49,985 nt of DNA from Paenibacillus xylanexedens. Lineage in GTDB: Bacteria; Bacillota; Bacilli; Paenibacillales; Paenibacillaceae. The position numbers were made by a program, and so were the translations under genes. The notes beneath the pieces are model-generated. The model saw nothing but the letters and a program-made list of their open reading frames with translations. It did no database searches and was not told the origin of the DNA. Below, in pieces: positions 32,786 to 41,557 of this stretch; the stretch's first letter is position 1, and the number at the start of each line of letters is the position of its first letter. The stretch spans positions 1 to 49,985 of the forward strand of contig NZ_VEIO01000015.1 in the NCBI RefSeq assembly GCF_007680605.1, read 5' to 3'.

Positions 32786-32997
32786 GCGTTATCTTCCTCC
32801 CCATATGATGAGACATCGCGGACTTACATCCACATGACCATCGGCACCTTTGCATGCTGCCCATACAGCCTTAAAGGCAGGCCACCGCCCAGCGGCGCCT
32901 TTTTCATGAGTATCATCTTACCACGTCAAAGCACCAAAATCCATAGAACAGACGGCTCAGTGCCTTGAGGCGCAAGGTTTTATCGTTAATACATCCT

Positions 32998-33291
32998 TTA
33001 GATTAAAGGTACAAAGGTCAGCTCTTCTTCTCCGATCAAAATATGAATCCGGTGTTGGTCTTTGTCATGGATCACCACACCGCTTCCAACCGGAATGACG
33101 GATTCCTCTCCAAGCGCGTAGAACAAATCCTCCGCCAGCGCTTCGTCCACCTCAAGCTGTTCTGGTTCCCCTAGTCTCCCCCACTCTTCCGCATCCATTT
33201 CAAAGAAAACATAGCGATCCGGTATGCGTCCTATGGCCACCGTTAAATCTGTCAATATTCCTTCATAATCACGTCCATGCTTTACGCCCAT
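32998..33291 (-). CDS. Conserved-looking small protein, unknown
   Basis: A 97-residue acidic soluble protein that I do not recognise. It begins MGVKHGRDYEGIL and has an alternating charged/hydrophobic pattern (EEWGRLGEPEQLEVDEALAED, HRIHILIGEEELTFVPLI) that looks like a real alpha/beta protein. No cysteines, signal or membrane segment. The ATG at 33291 follows GGGAG by 10 bases; an in-frame GTG at 33312 is less likely. It is transcribed away from motA. Confidence 0.65.
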   Translation of the reverse strand: MGVKHGRDYEGILTDLTVAIGRIPDRYVFFEMDAEEWGRLGEPEQLEVDEALAEDLFYALGEESVIPVGSGVVIHDKDQHRIHILIGEEELTFVPLI

Positions 33292-33357
33292 TGACTTCTC
33301 ACTCCCACTCACCTTGTAAAAGGCGGATTTGATCTTATTATACCTGAAAATAACCCT

Positions 33358-33384
33358 TAAAAAAAAAGCCCCTCTGGTCGATAA
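33358..33384 (+). promoter_or_regulatory. SigD-type flagellar promoter of motAB
   Basis: TAAA (33358-33361), 15 bases, GTCGATAA (33377-33384) fits the SigD consensus TAAA-N15-GCCGATAT closely. The start near 33391 gives a leader of about 135 bases. B. subtilis motAB is also SigD-dependent. Confidence 0.7.
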
Positions 33385-33526
33385 ATACTATACATGACCG
33401 TTTCATTCGTTTTCGGCAGCTTTGGAGGTTGCCAGACATGTAACGGACTGCAGCAGAACCTTCGTCTGGAAGCCCGAATTCTGCCGCCTGAAAGGATTCA
33501 ATTTTATCTCATGGATGAGGTGTATG

Positions 33527-34327
33527 ATGGAAATTTCAACGATTATCGGACTAGTTTTGGGGTTAGTCTCCCTTGTACTTGGTATGTTTTTGAAGGGTGC
33601 TCCGCTGATCAATCTCGTTAATAACCCGGCAGCATACGTTATTATCTTCGTTGGTACGGCAGGAACCATCTTTATGGCGTTTCCAATGTCTGAAGTTAAG
33701 AAGATTCCGAAGTTATTCGGTATCCTTTTCAAAAAGCAACAACTGATTGACCGTGTTTCTCTGATTGGCACATTTATGGACTGGGCTTCCACTACCCGTC
33801 GTGAAGGTTTGCTCGCTCTGGAATCAAAAGTAGAAGAGATCGATGATCAGTTCCTTCGCAGCGGCATGCGGATGATTATTGACGGTAACGACCAGGAATT
33901 CGTCAGTGATGTACTGATGGAAGATATTCATGCAACCGAAGAACGACATCGCGGCGGCGCACTGATCTTCGCTCAAGCGGGGATGTATGCACCGACACTC
34001 GGGGTTCTCGGGGCCGTCGTAGGTCTGATTGCGGCACTCGCCGACCTCAGTGACATGGAGAAGCTCTCTCATGCGATTGCAGCGGCATTTATCGCAACCC
34101 TTCTGGGTATCTTCAGTGGTTACGTGTTATGGCACCCGATGTCCAACAAGCTGAAGCGGATGTCCAAAAAAGAGATGGAAATCAAGTTGATGATGGTTGA
34201 AGGACTCTTGTCTATTCAATCTGGCGTATCTACTATTGCCATCAACCAAAAGTTATCCGTATTCCTGACACCTTCCGAACGTAAACAACTGGAAGAGAAG
34301 GAGGGATCATCAGGTGAAAAAGGGTAA
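33527..34327 (+). CDS. motA: Flagellar motor stator protein MotA
   Basis: A 266-residue MotA. Four membrane segments are seen: STIIGLVLGLVSLVLGMFL, AAYVIIFVGTAGTIFMAFP, YAPTLGVLGAVVGLIAAL and AAAFIATLLGIFSGYVLW. The cytoplasmic loop carries charged residues that contact FliG (TTRREGLLALESKVEEIDDQFLRSG). It forms the proton channel with MotB. The ATG at 33527 has GAGG about six bases upstream; the adjacent ATG at 33524 is also possible. It overlaps motB by 14 bases and is preceded by a SigD-type promoter. Confidence 0.95.
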   Translation: MEISTIIGLVLGLVSLVLGMFLKGAPLINLVNNPAAYVIIFVGTAGTIFMAFPMSEVKKIPKLFGILFKKQQLIDRVSLIGTFMDWASTTRREGLLALESKVEEIDDQFLRSGMRMIIDGNDQEFVSDVLMEDIHATEERHRGGALIFAQAGMYAPTLGVLGAVVGLIAALADLSDMEKLSHAIAAAFIATLLGIFSGYVLWHPMSNKLKRMSKKEMEIKLMMVEGLLSIQSGVSTIAINQKLSVFLTPSERKQLEEKEGSSGEKG

Positions 34328-35132
34328 AAAACACGAACCGCATGAAGAGCATATTGATGAAAGTTGGTTGCTTCCCTATTCCGACTTAATGACTTTGTTG
34401 CTCGCCTTGTTCATCACCCTGTTCTCCATGAGTTCACTGGATGCTGCCAAATTCGAGCAAATGGCCTCGGCACTAAGCAGCGCGCTCAACGGAGGTTCCG
34501 GCGTTCTGGATCACACGTCAATGAATCCAACGGACTCCAGTACAGATCTAGGCAAAAACAAGGAAGTACCGGAGGTAATCACAAAGAAAACTCCTGCGCA
34601 GATTACGGATGCCCAGATGGCCCAAAAAGAACAGGAAGATCTAGAGAAGCTCAAGAAGCGACTCGACAAGTATATTGCTCAGAACGGACTATCAGACCAA
34701 CTGAATACCAAACTCAACCAGTCTGAACTCAAGATTACCATCAGTGACAAAGCCTTGTTCTCCTCTGGGCGAGCAGATGTGAAGCCTGAATCACGTTCAC
34801 TGGCCAAGGCGATCTCCAGCATGTTGCAAGAGTTCCCTGAGTACGAAGTTGTCGTATCCGGTCATACCGATAATATTCCCATTTCCAATAACCAATATAA
34901 GGATAACTGGGATTTGAGTGCAGATCGTGCTCTGAACTTTCTGAAAATTCTGTTGCTGAATCCGCAGCTTGATCCTTCCAAGTTCACACCTAGTGGATAC
35001 GGAGAATATCATCCAATCGCCAGCAATGATACAAACATCGGAAGAGCACAGAATCGGCGTGTAGAAGTGTCGATTATCCGGAAGTATCAAAGTAACAATG
35101 CGAATGTAAAATCCGTAAGTGGTGGCAACTAG
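34314..35132 (+). CDS. motB: Flagellar motor stator protein MotB
   Basis: A 272-residue MotB. A short basic cytoplasmic start, one membrane helix with the proton-carrying D24 in LPYSDLMTLLLALF, then a plug/linker region and a C-terminal OmpA-like peptidoglycan-binding domain (VSGHTDNIPI, LSADRALNFLK, GYGEYHPIASN, GRAQNRRVEV). The aspartate and proton-type helix support a proton- rather than sodium-driven motor. The start is GTG, with AAGGAGGG upstream inside motA. A terminator follows. Confidence 0.96.
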   Translation: MKKGKKHEPHEEHIDESWLLPYSDLMTLLLALFITLFSMSSLDAAKFEQMASALSSALNGGSGVLDHTSMNPTDSSTDLGKNKEVPEVITKKTPAQITDAQMAQKEQEDLEKLKKRLDKYIAQNGLSDQLNTKLNQSELKITISDKALFSSGRADVKPESRSLAKAISSMLQEFPEYEVVVSGHTDNIPISNNQYKDNWDLSADRALNFLKILLLNPQLDPSKFTPSGYGEYHPIASNDTNIGRAQNRRVEVSIIRKYQSNNANVKSVSGGN

Positions 35133-35159
35133 CCGTCCTCAGCACGTTATGCGTTCAAG

Positions 35160-35201
35160 ACCGTTCTCCATGTAATGAAGGAGAGCGGTTTTTCTCTTTT
35201 T
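35160..35201 (+). terminator. Terminator after motB
   Basis: ACCG-TCTCC and GGAGA-CGGT pair, followed by TTTTTCTCTTTTT. Confidence 0.85.
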
Positions 35202-35239
35202 AAGGCGTTAAGCAATGGGCATCTTCTGTATTTAAACTG

Positions 35240-35281
35240 AAAAGCATTGCCTCCTCCTTAAAGGAAACAATGCTTTTTCTT
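35240..35281. terminator. Terminator between motB and rluF
   Basis: AAAAGCATTG and CAATGCTTTT pair perfectly, with CCT / AGG inside. The T run is better on the plus strand, but it also lies correctly for rluF on the minus strand. Confidence 0.7.
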
Positions 35282-35329
35282 TCACGCTAAAGCAAGCTGA
35301 GTCTTGACCCGGCTCATTTTCGGCATCCT

Positions 35330-36031
35330 TTATTCCAGCGAATAGTCCAGTAAGCTACCAAGTTCTGCTTTTTCAGCAGATGTAAGCTCCCGCCATGTTC
35401 CTGTTGCCTGCTCTCCAAGATGAATATTCATAATACGAACTCGTTTCAGCTTGCGAACCTCATAGCCGAATGCACTACACATCCGCCGGATCTGACGGTT
35501 CTTGCCTTCCGTCAAAATAATACGAAACACACGGTCTGTCATTCTAGTTACGGTGCAAGGCAACGTCATTTCTCCCAGAATTTTAACACCGGTACTCATT
35601 CCCCTGAGGAAGCTCGGTGTAATCGTCCGATCAACCGTGACAATATACTCCTTTTCGTGACGACCCTCGGATCTCAAAATCCGATTCACGATATCCCCGT
35701 CATTCGTCATCAGAATTAAACCTTCCGAATCCTTGTCTAGACGTCCGATCGGGAAGATCCGTTCATGATGTCCAACAAAATCAACGATATTCCCCTGAAT
35801 GTGTTGCTCGGTTGTGCTTGTGATTCCCACAGGTTTGTTCAGCGCGATGTACACATGCTTTTTCTTCTCACTAATCGGCTTCCCGTTGATTCGAACATCA
35901 TCGCCTTCTTCTGCTTGACTGCCGAGCTCCGCCTTGATGCCGTTAATGGTCACCTGACCACTTTCAATTAATTTGTCGGCTGCTCGGCGGGAGCAGTAAC
36001 CTGTCTCACTAATAAATTTATTAATACGCAA
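35330..36031 (-). CDS. rluF: 23S rRNA pseudouridine synthase, RluF type
   Basis: A 233-residue RsuA/RluB/RluF-family enzyme. An S4 RNA-binding domain (MRINKFISETGYCSRRAADKL onward) precedes the synthase domain with catalytic D99 in GRLDKDSEGLILMTND. The sequence HEKEYIVTVD and GKNRQIRRMCSAFGYEVRKLKR fit the RluF subgroup, which in E. coli modifies U2604 of 23S rRNA; subgroup assignment is by similarity only. It starts 18 bases after the kinase gene stop and shares its transcript. Confidence 0.87.
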   Translation of the reverse strand: MRINKFISETGYCSRRAADKLIESGQVTINGIKAELGSQAEEGDDVRINGKPISEKKKHVYIALNKPVGITSTTEQHIQGNIVDFVGHHERIFPIGRLDKDSEGLILMTNDGDIVNRILRSEGRHEKEYIVTVDRTITPSFLRGMSTGVKILGEMTLPCTVTRMTDRVFRIILTEGKNRQIRRMCSAFGYEVRKLKRVRIMNIHLGEQATGTWRELTSAEKAELGSLLDYSLE

Positions 36032-36049
36032 AAGGTCATCTCACCTCAT

Positions 36050-38389
36050 CTAGTTCTCTTCATCTGGTTGTTGTTTTTCCGCTGATGGATCTGCCTCGTG
36101 TAACTGTGTCTGCACTTCAGAAGCCGGCAGTTCAATAATGACAGTGGTCCCTCTATTCATAACGCTCTTAATATCCATCATGCCCTTATGGGATTGAATA
36201 ATGCGCTGACTTACCATGAGGCCGAGTCCTGTACCGGATTCTTTATTCGTGAAGAACGGCTCCCCAAGCTTTGGCATCATTTCTTCCGGGATGCCAATCC
36301 CTTCATCCTTAATTTCAATTCTAACCCGGTTGGCCAGCTCGTTAACCTTCAGCTTGATATGGATGCTTCCTCCATTCGGCATAGCTTCCATACCATTCTT
36401 CAGAACATTGATGAAAACTTGCTTTAACTGATTCTCTTCACAGTGTACCATAGCTGAATCCGATGATGCATGCAACACAAACTCAACCCCGTGCAGATGC
36501 GCCTGACTATCCAGCAATGAGATAACATCCCCAAGAATGAAACGAATGTCCCGCTCTTGAAAATGAACTGCCTGCGGCTTCGCCAGAATCAAAAACTCGC
36601 CCACGATCAGGTTGATTCGATCAAGCTCGGATAACATCAGATCCAGATGACGATGATTTAGCTTGTTGCTTTCCTGTTGAAGCTGTAGGAAGCCGCGTAA
36701 CGTTGTAAGTGGATTACGAATCTCATGGGCTACACCAGCGGCGAGCTGTCCAACCGTCGTTAGCTTCTCCGACCGTCTAAGCAGCTCTTCCATCCGATTA
36801 CGGCTTGTAATATCTCTTGAGACACTGATGAGTGCCGTAATCTCACCCGCCTCGTCGCGTACAGGCGCTGTACTTACACTGACTTCAACCCGGGTTCCGT
36901 CTTTTTTCATCCAGATCGTTTCGTTAGACGTAATCGACATGCCTTCAATAAGCTGAGCATGCTGTTGCTTCATTTCTTCTTCCGCCTCAGGAGGAATAAT
37001 CTTCAGCAAACGTCCTTCCACCTCACGGCTACGAAAACCATATAATTGTTCAAATGCACGGTTAACCCGTAGCACTTTTCCTTCAAGGTCTGTTATATGA
37101 ATTGCATCAGCTGTTTGATTAATGATAGACTCCAGGTGCTCCTTCACTGCCCGGTTCTCTTCATACATCTGCTTCAGACGGCTTGTATAGTGACCCAGAT
37201 TTCGAATCATCGCATTAATCCGGTTGGCGAGCTGTCCCAGCTCGTCCTTGCGTTTAATCTTCAGACGAAAATCAAAATGTCCATCCGCCACATCATTCAC
37301 CTTGTCCAAGATCGATTGGATGGGACGTGTAATGTAACCAGCAAGCAAGTAACTGCCAAAGATCACAATCTCCAGCAAAACCAGAGATATTGAAGCATGG
37401 CTAACCAACTGTTCCGAGACCATCGATGATATTTGTTTGTAATCCATGACAATACTGATTACATAGGAAGACTCATTCGGAGTGAAAATCGGAATAAAAC
37501 TCTTCAATACCTTCTGATCATGCGTCTCACTCACAAAAGACACATTCTGCCCCGTGCGAACAGCTCGCACCACAGCACGGTGGTCTTCATCTACCGAGCC
37601 ATACTGATATGTACCAAAACGGATCGGTCTGTTATTCAGTTTGCTGAAATTGATATCTCTTCCATCATCGCTCATATCGGGGCTCGCAAACGTCAAAGGA
37701 TTGATGCCTGTAATCTCCAAAATGGAAGGATTGACTTCACGAATTTTAGTTAAGATTTCATCCGGACTAGAGATCTTCACATAGTCATCTACTTCAGTAT
37801 TATTATAGAAGGGGTTGATTATGTAATTTCTCTTTCCATCATGGTAATAACCCCAGATATCGATATCTGTAGGACTGGACGTCGAATACTCGAAACCATT
37901 TGACCAGAAATGATCCAGCTTCTGCCCCTCGGGGATCGTTACCTGATGCTTCTCGAATAACTGTTTAAACGCCTGATACCAGTACGTCATTGATTTCGTG
38001 GAGAGGCCTATCTCCCTTGGATCAGAGGAACGGTTAACTACGATATCATCATCCGTCTGTTCCAGGAGTGAGATATGGGATACACCTACTTTTTTACTCA
38101 AACGAACCAGATCTTCATTGGTAATGTTCTTGATGTCTGGATCTAATTCCTCTGCTGCCATAATTGAAGCAAGCCACAGATTGTTTCCGATCTGCCTTTT
38201 TACATAATCTGCACTGTACTGATTTTGTTCGACAGAAATTGCGATCTGTTTCGCTGTGAGTACCATCTTGTTCTCACTATCCTGCCTCAAATTCTCTTCT
38301 GTAGTATAATAACTCAGTGCGATATTTAATACCAAAATAACGAGCACCGAGCACGACATAATCATGGATAATTTCGTTTTAATAGACAA
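36050..38389 (-). CDS. PAS-containing sensor histidine kinase, sporulation-kinase-like
   Basis: A 779-residue membrane kinase. Order: membrane helix (about 8-28), extracellular sensor of about 300 residues, second helix (about 333-355), HAMP, a PAS domain (about 420-530), HisKA with H555 in GVAHEIRNPLTTLRGFLQL, and a HATPase domain with GMEAMPNGG, DEGIGIPEEMM and GTGLGLMVSQRII. The HEIRNPLTTLRGF box is of the KinA-KinE sporulation type. No response regulator is adjacent, so it probably feeds the Spo0F phosphorelay; spo0F itself lies 25 kb away. A DnaA-box cluster lies directly upstream. Confidence 0.9.
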   Translation of the reverse strand: MSIKTKLSMIMSCSVLVILVLNIALSYYTTEENLRQDSENKMVLTAKQIAISVEQNQYSADYVKRQIGNNLWLASIMAAEELDPDIKNITNEDLVRLSKKVGVSHISLLEQTDDDIVVNRSSDPREIGLSTKSMTYWYQAFKQLFEKHQVTIPEGQKLDHFWSNGFEYSTSSPTDIDIWGYYHDGKRNYIINPFYNNTEVDDYVKISSPDEILTKIREVNPSILEITGINPLTFASPDMSDDGRDINFSKLNNRPIRFGTYQYGSVDEDHRAVVRAVRTGQNVSFVSETHDQKVLKSFIPIFTPNESSYVISIVMDYKQISSMVSEQLVSHASISLVLLEIVIFGSYLLAGYITRPIQSILDKVNDVADGHFDFRLKIKRKDELGQLANRINAMIRNLGHYTSRLKQMYEENRAVKEHLESIINQTADAIHITDLEGKVLRVNRAFEQLYGFRSREVEGRLLKIIPPEAEEEMKQQHAQLIEGMSITSNETIWMKKDGTRVEVSVSTAPVRDEAGEITALISVSRDITSRNRMEELLRRSEKLTTVGQLAAGVAHEIRNPLTTLRGFLQLQQESNKLNHRHLDLMLSELDRINLIVGEFLILAKPQAVHFQERDIRFILGDVISLLDSQAHLHGVEFVLHASSDSAMVHCEENQLKQVFINVLKNGMEAMPNGGSIHIKLKVNELANRVRIEIKDEGIGIPEEMMPKLGEPFFTNKESGTGLGLMVSQRIIQSHKGMMDIKSVMNRGTTVIIELPASEVQTQLHEADPSAEKQQPDEEN

Positions 38390-38720
38390 ATTCGTTCTTC
38401 ACCTCTCGGCTTATGCCCTCTGGCGATATATGGCAAAACCTATATCCATCATAACGCTTGTATGACTATTTGAAAAGGATAATCGCCCATTGCCCGAAAG
38501 TTACCGCTCTGGCTGAATAGATCGAATATTGTTGTTTGTTCACTTTTCATGAAATGCAATGAGATGTATCACTGGATTTGTTCACAAATCCACAGGGTTG
38601 TGGATAGTATGTTCATAACTATGTGATTAACTAATAGTTATCCACAATTCTGTGCACAACATGTTAACAAACCGAATGTTTGTTCGCTGAATAAATGCTA
38701 ACGAAGGGAGTTTTACACCT
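38390..38720. other. Divergent intergenic region of the kinase and tadA
   Basis: No gene. Besides the DnaA boxes it should hold both promoters; I did not find a convincing SigA pair for either. Confidence 0.6.
38581..38656. promoter_or_regulatory. DnaA-box cluster between the kinase and tadA
   Basis: A perfect DnaA box TTATCCACA is at 38638-38646 and a one-mismatch box on the opposite strand, CTATCCACA, at 38599-38607. Weaker two-mismatch matches are AAATCCACA (38586-38594) and TTGTGCACA on the minus strand near 38649-38657. The surrounding sequence is AT-rich. It lies in a 331-base intergenic region with divergent genes on both sides. Confidence 0.6.
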
Positions 38721-39221
38721 ATGAAGGATGATTTTCCTCAGCCTGATCTCACAGTGCTGAGCGAGGAAGAGCTACATGAATATTGGATGCGGCAGGCTAT
38801 TGCAGAGGCCCACAAAGCAGAGGCGCTTGGTGAGGTACCCATCGGAGCCGTAGTTGTGCGTAACAACGAGATTATCGGTCGTGGGTATAATCTGCGGGAA
38901 ACCACGCTCGATCCTACTGCCCATGCAGAAATGGTAGCCATACGAGAGGCAAGCGAAGTCATTGGAGCTTGGCGCTTACTGGACTGTTCACTGTACGTTA
39001 CTCTCGAGCCTTGTCCAATGTGTGCCGGTGCGATTGTGCAATCCAGGGTTCCACGCGTTATCTTCGGTACTGCGGATCCCAAAGCAGGATGCGCAGGGAC
39101 ATTAATGAATTTACTTCAAGAACCGCGCTTCAATCATAGAACCGAGGTTATCCCTGATGTTCTGCAACCGGAGTGTTCTTCCATGCTAACGCAATTTTTT
39201 AGACGTTTACGTAAAAAGTAA
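38721..39221 (+). CDS. tadA: tRNA-specific adenosine deaminase
   Basis: TadA (166 aa) converts A34 to inosine in tRNA-Arg(ACG). The zinc and catalytic residues are H68-A-E70 and P-C98-P-M-C101, in the usual PTAHAEMVAI and EPCPMCAGAIV. GAAGGGAG lies 10 bases before the ATG. In B. subtilis tadA lies directly before scr and dnaX on the same strand; here it is about 34 kb away and in the opposite orientation, so it marks a rearrangement edge. Confidence 0.96.
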   Translation: MKDDFPQPDLTVLSEEELHEYWMRQAIAEAHKAEALGEVPIGAVVVRNNEIIGRGYNLRETTLDPTAHAEMVAIREASEVIGAWRLLDCSLYVTLEPCPMCAGAIVQSRVPRVIFGTADPKAGCAGTLMNLLQEPRFNHRTEVIPDVLQPECSSMLTQFFRRLRKK

Positions 39222-39273
39222 TTACGATACAGATGAATCGAAAATAAATACACATGAAAGGATGTCTGTTACA

Positions 39274-39846
39274 ATGGCACTAACACTATACGATACAGCT
39301 CATGGCATAAGTCTTCGTTTACTCAACACCCAGGATGCACAAACCTATCTTGAATTGATTGAGCTTACCCGCATCCCGTATCAAGCAGTTGAACCGATTC
39401 GCGAAAATGATTTCTACACACTTGAAGCTCAGACCCGGCGGATTGAGGATCGCGTGCGAGCCGCAGATGAGGGAACCGGTTATCAGTTCGGCATCTTCAC
39501 GATTAAGGATGACCTTCTCATCGGGCAGGTTAGTCTGAACAATGTTGTTCTCGGCGTTGCTAACTATGCAGATATGGGGTACTTCATCCATCCGGACTAT
39601 CAAGGCGGGGGACGAATGACTGCCGCGGTCAAGCTGGCTGTAGCCTATGGGTTTCGTGCTCTGAAGTTAAACCGGGTGCAGGCCGCTGTACTGCCATCAA
39701 ACCAGGGTTCTAAGCGGGTACTGGAGAAAAACGGATTTCAGCCTGAAGGAATCGCTCGTAAATATTTGAAAATTAACGGAGTCTACCAGGATCATCAGAT
39801 CTACGCTGTGCTTGCCGAAGATTTGCACGATGAATCGTATCACTAA
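39274..39846 (+). CDS. RimJ/RimL-type GNAT acetyltransferase
   Basis: A 190-residue GNAT of the ribosomal-protein-serine/alanine acetyltransferase type. Features are VSLNNVVLGVANYADMGYFI, the acetyl-CoA loop HPDYQGGGRMTAAVKLAV, and LKLNRVQAAVLPSNQGSKRV followed by LEKNGFQPEG. The target cannot be inferred. The ATG at 39274 follows AAAGG by 12 bases; the frame extends upstream to 39262 but that ATG touches the ribosome site. It is about 50 bases downstream of tadA and may share its transcript. Confidence 0.88.
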   Translation: MALTLYDTAHGISLRLLNTQDAQTYLELIELTRIPYQAVEPIRENDFYTLEAQTRRIEDRVRAADEGTGYQFGIFTIKDDLLIGQVSLNNVVLGVANYADMGYFIHPDYQGGGRMTAAVKLAVAYGFRALKLNRVQAAVLPSNQGSKRVLEKNGFQPEGIARKYLKINGVYQDHQIYAVLAEDLHDESYH

Positions 39847-39934
39847 GCCCTTTTGCCTTGCCTCCGTTATTGTTTTACATAATAAACACCACACCATTTC
39901 TTATAAAAGGCAGTAGTGCGGTATTTATATAAAC

Positions 39935-39997
39935 AAAACCCGCCTAGATACTAGCAGGAAAAGAGCATTCTCTGCTTGAGTATCCAGGCGGGTTTTA
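39935..39997. terminator. Bidirectional terminator between the GNAT and lipoprotein genes
   Basis: AACCCGCCT-GATACT and AGTATC-AGGCGGGTT pair around a 28-base loop, with T runs on both strands. The genes on either side converge. Confidence 0.85.
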
Positions 39998-40018
39998 TTC
40001 ATAGATCAGGTTTAGATC

Positions 40019-41113
40019 TTAATATCCGTAAGAGGAGTTCATCAGTTGCTCAAACTCTTCCATTGTAATTACATCGTCACCTGTCGGGATGTTGATTTTG
40101 AATTCAGGCTTTTCGTTAATTTTAGTGTATGTGTTCGAACCAGTGAAGGCCAATTTCATTTCGTCTTTGGTATCTTCTGGTTTGATCAGCATATCAGCGA
40201 CCATTTTTTGATAAACTGGGAAGTCGTTTTTATCCAACGCAAAATCGATGTTGAACGTGTTGATTGTCAGAACGTCTTTCAATTTATCCAGATCTTTAGT
40301 CATTTCAGCTTGATCTGCTTCTGAGATTTTCAAATCTTCTTTGGCTTTGTCGATATCTGCTTGGCTCAGTTGCAACATATCTCTGTATTCTTCTTTGGAG
40401 ACAATATCCATCACTTTAGGAAGCGCTTTGGTTACCAGTACAGTAACAGCTTCTTTCACATTGTCATTGTTTACAGAGAATTGTACGACCTGCTTCGCGT
40501 CTACACCTTCAGGCAACTTTGCATCTTTGGTATCGAGGTTTTTGAAGAACTTGGCTTCATCATACTCACCCAGTACCGCATCCATGATTTCGTTGCTCAG
40601 CTTTTGTGTTTTGGCAGCGTCCAGTGCATCAGGGTTAAATTCGGTACCCTCTTGCTCCGCCAATTTTTTCAAGTCGAATTCAATAAATTTGTTCACCATA
40701 TTCTCCGGAATCGGGAAGAATGGGATGTTTGGTACTTTTACATACAATTTCTCTTTGGTTATTACCATAGGAATGTTAAAAGTCATCCCCATATCGCCTT
40801 TAAGCTCGATGCCAACGGTCATCTCTGTCTGCATTGGCTCGCTTTGGTATACACCTGTGACATTCAGTTGTGCGTCCTTCAGCATGCTCATAAACTGCGT
40901 CATGCTTTGATCCGTCTGAGATGCATCACCAGGTTTATAGCTCAACTCATTGATTGTAAAGTTGGAACTCATTTCGTACGAAGTTAATTTAGAAGCATTT
41001 GCCGCAGCCGTCTTCAATGCCTCTTTTGGTTCTTGCTTGCTACTACATGCTGTTAAAGCCAAAGATACGGTTAACAACAACGTAAGAAGAAGCGCCCCCA
41101 TGCGTTTAGTCAT
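40019..41113 (-). CDS. Lipoprotein of unknown function
   Basis: A 364-residue lipoprotein. The N-terminus is a basic start, a Leu-rich core and the lipobox LTAC with C23 as the lipidation site, followed by a Lys/Ala-rich linker. The rest is acidic, with an internal pattern like LppX/LolA-type beta folds (SYEMSSNFTINELSY, TEMTVGIELKG, INTFNIDFALDKN). I do not recognise a named family. GAGAGGAG precedes the ATG at 41113. It is monocistronic and ends at a shared terminator. Confidence 0.8.
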   Translation of the reverse strand: MTKRMGALLLTLLLTVSLALTACSSKQEPKEALKTAAANASKLTSYEMSSNFTINELSYKPGDASQTDQSMTQFMSMLKDAQLNVTGVYQSEPMQTEMTVGIELKGDMGMTFNIPMVITKEKLYVKVPNIPFFPIPENMVNKFIEFDLKKLAEQEGTEFNPDALDAAKTQKLSNEIMDAVLGEYDEAKFFKNLDTKDAKLPEGVDAKQVVQFSVNNDNVKEAVTVLVTKALPKVMDIVSKEEYRDMLQLSQADIDKAKEDLKISEADQAEMTKDLDKLKDVLTINTFNIDFALDKNDFPVYQKMVADMLIKPEDTKDEMKLAFTGSNTYTKINEKPEFKINIPTGDDVITMEEFEQLMNSSYGY

Positions 41114-41294
41114 TCGTTTCTCTCCTCTCGTGATAACCCCAAAAAAATAATTCAATACCAATGATATACCATCTCGGCCGATACTGAAACCTAATTTGGG
41201 AAAATTGTGATTTTTCCTCTTTAAAATGGCTAGAAAGACCTATGTCAGGTACGGGATGATCTGACTGCTAGTCTTTCCATATGTATGAATACGC

Positions 41295-41326
41295 AAAAGC
41301 CCCCTGTTAGGTAACAAGGGACTTTT
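41295..41326 (-). terminator. Terminator of the small spore-protein operon
   Basis: On the minus strand AAAAGTCCC-TTGTTA and TAACA-GGGGGCTTTT pair, ending in CTTTTGCG. It follows the sspP-like gene. Confidence 0.7.
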
Positions 41327-41382
41327 GAAATGAAGTGATTTTTATGTTTGGTACTTATCTTTTGCACAAAAACATTATAGGG

Positions 41383-41535
41383 TTACCCCTCCGGATTTAG
41401 ATGATCCACATGGTTCTGATTCTTCACTTTTTTAGAGCCAGACAATGGTTCTTGCATGGAAGAGCGCTTGGATGAATGACGTTGCTGATGGTTTTCCTGA
41501 GCTTCGGGTACAGGAATTGCTTTTGGTTTACTCAT
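41383..41535 (-). CDS. sspP: Small acid-soluble spore protein P-like
   Basis: A 50-residue hydrophilic protein, MSKPKAIPVPEAQ at the start and QEPLSGSKKVKNQNHV towards the end. The segment PLSGSKKVKN-NH is the hallmark of SspP minor spore proteins. It has no hydrophobic segment. GAGGAGG lies seven bases before the ATG. It is the last gene of a three-gene minus-strand operon with 41558-41734 and 41760-42101, and a terminator follows. Confidence 0.75.
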   Translation of the reverse strand: MSKPKAIPVPEAQENHQQRHSSKRSSMQEPLSGSKKVKNQNHVDHLNPEG

Positions 41536-41557
41536 ATGAGTGCCTCCTCATCATAGG

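Noticed and set aside
33394..33621. 75-codon plus-strand frame starting near the SigD transcript start
   Set aside because: It overlaps motA by about 95 bases and has no ribosome site; leaderless translation would be special pleading.
38581..38656. Reading the DnaA boxes as the chromosome origin
   Set aside because: dnaA, dnaN and gyrBA are absent and there are too few boxes; oriC should lie beyond the right edge past the upstream rRNA operon.
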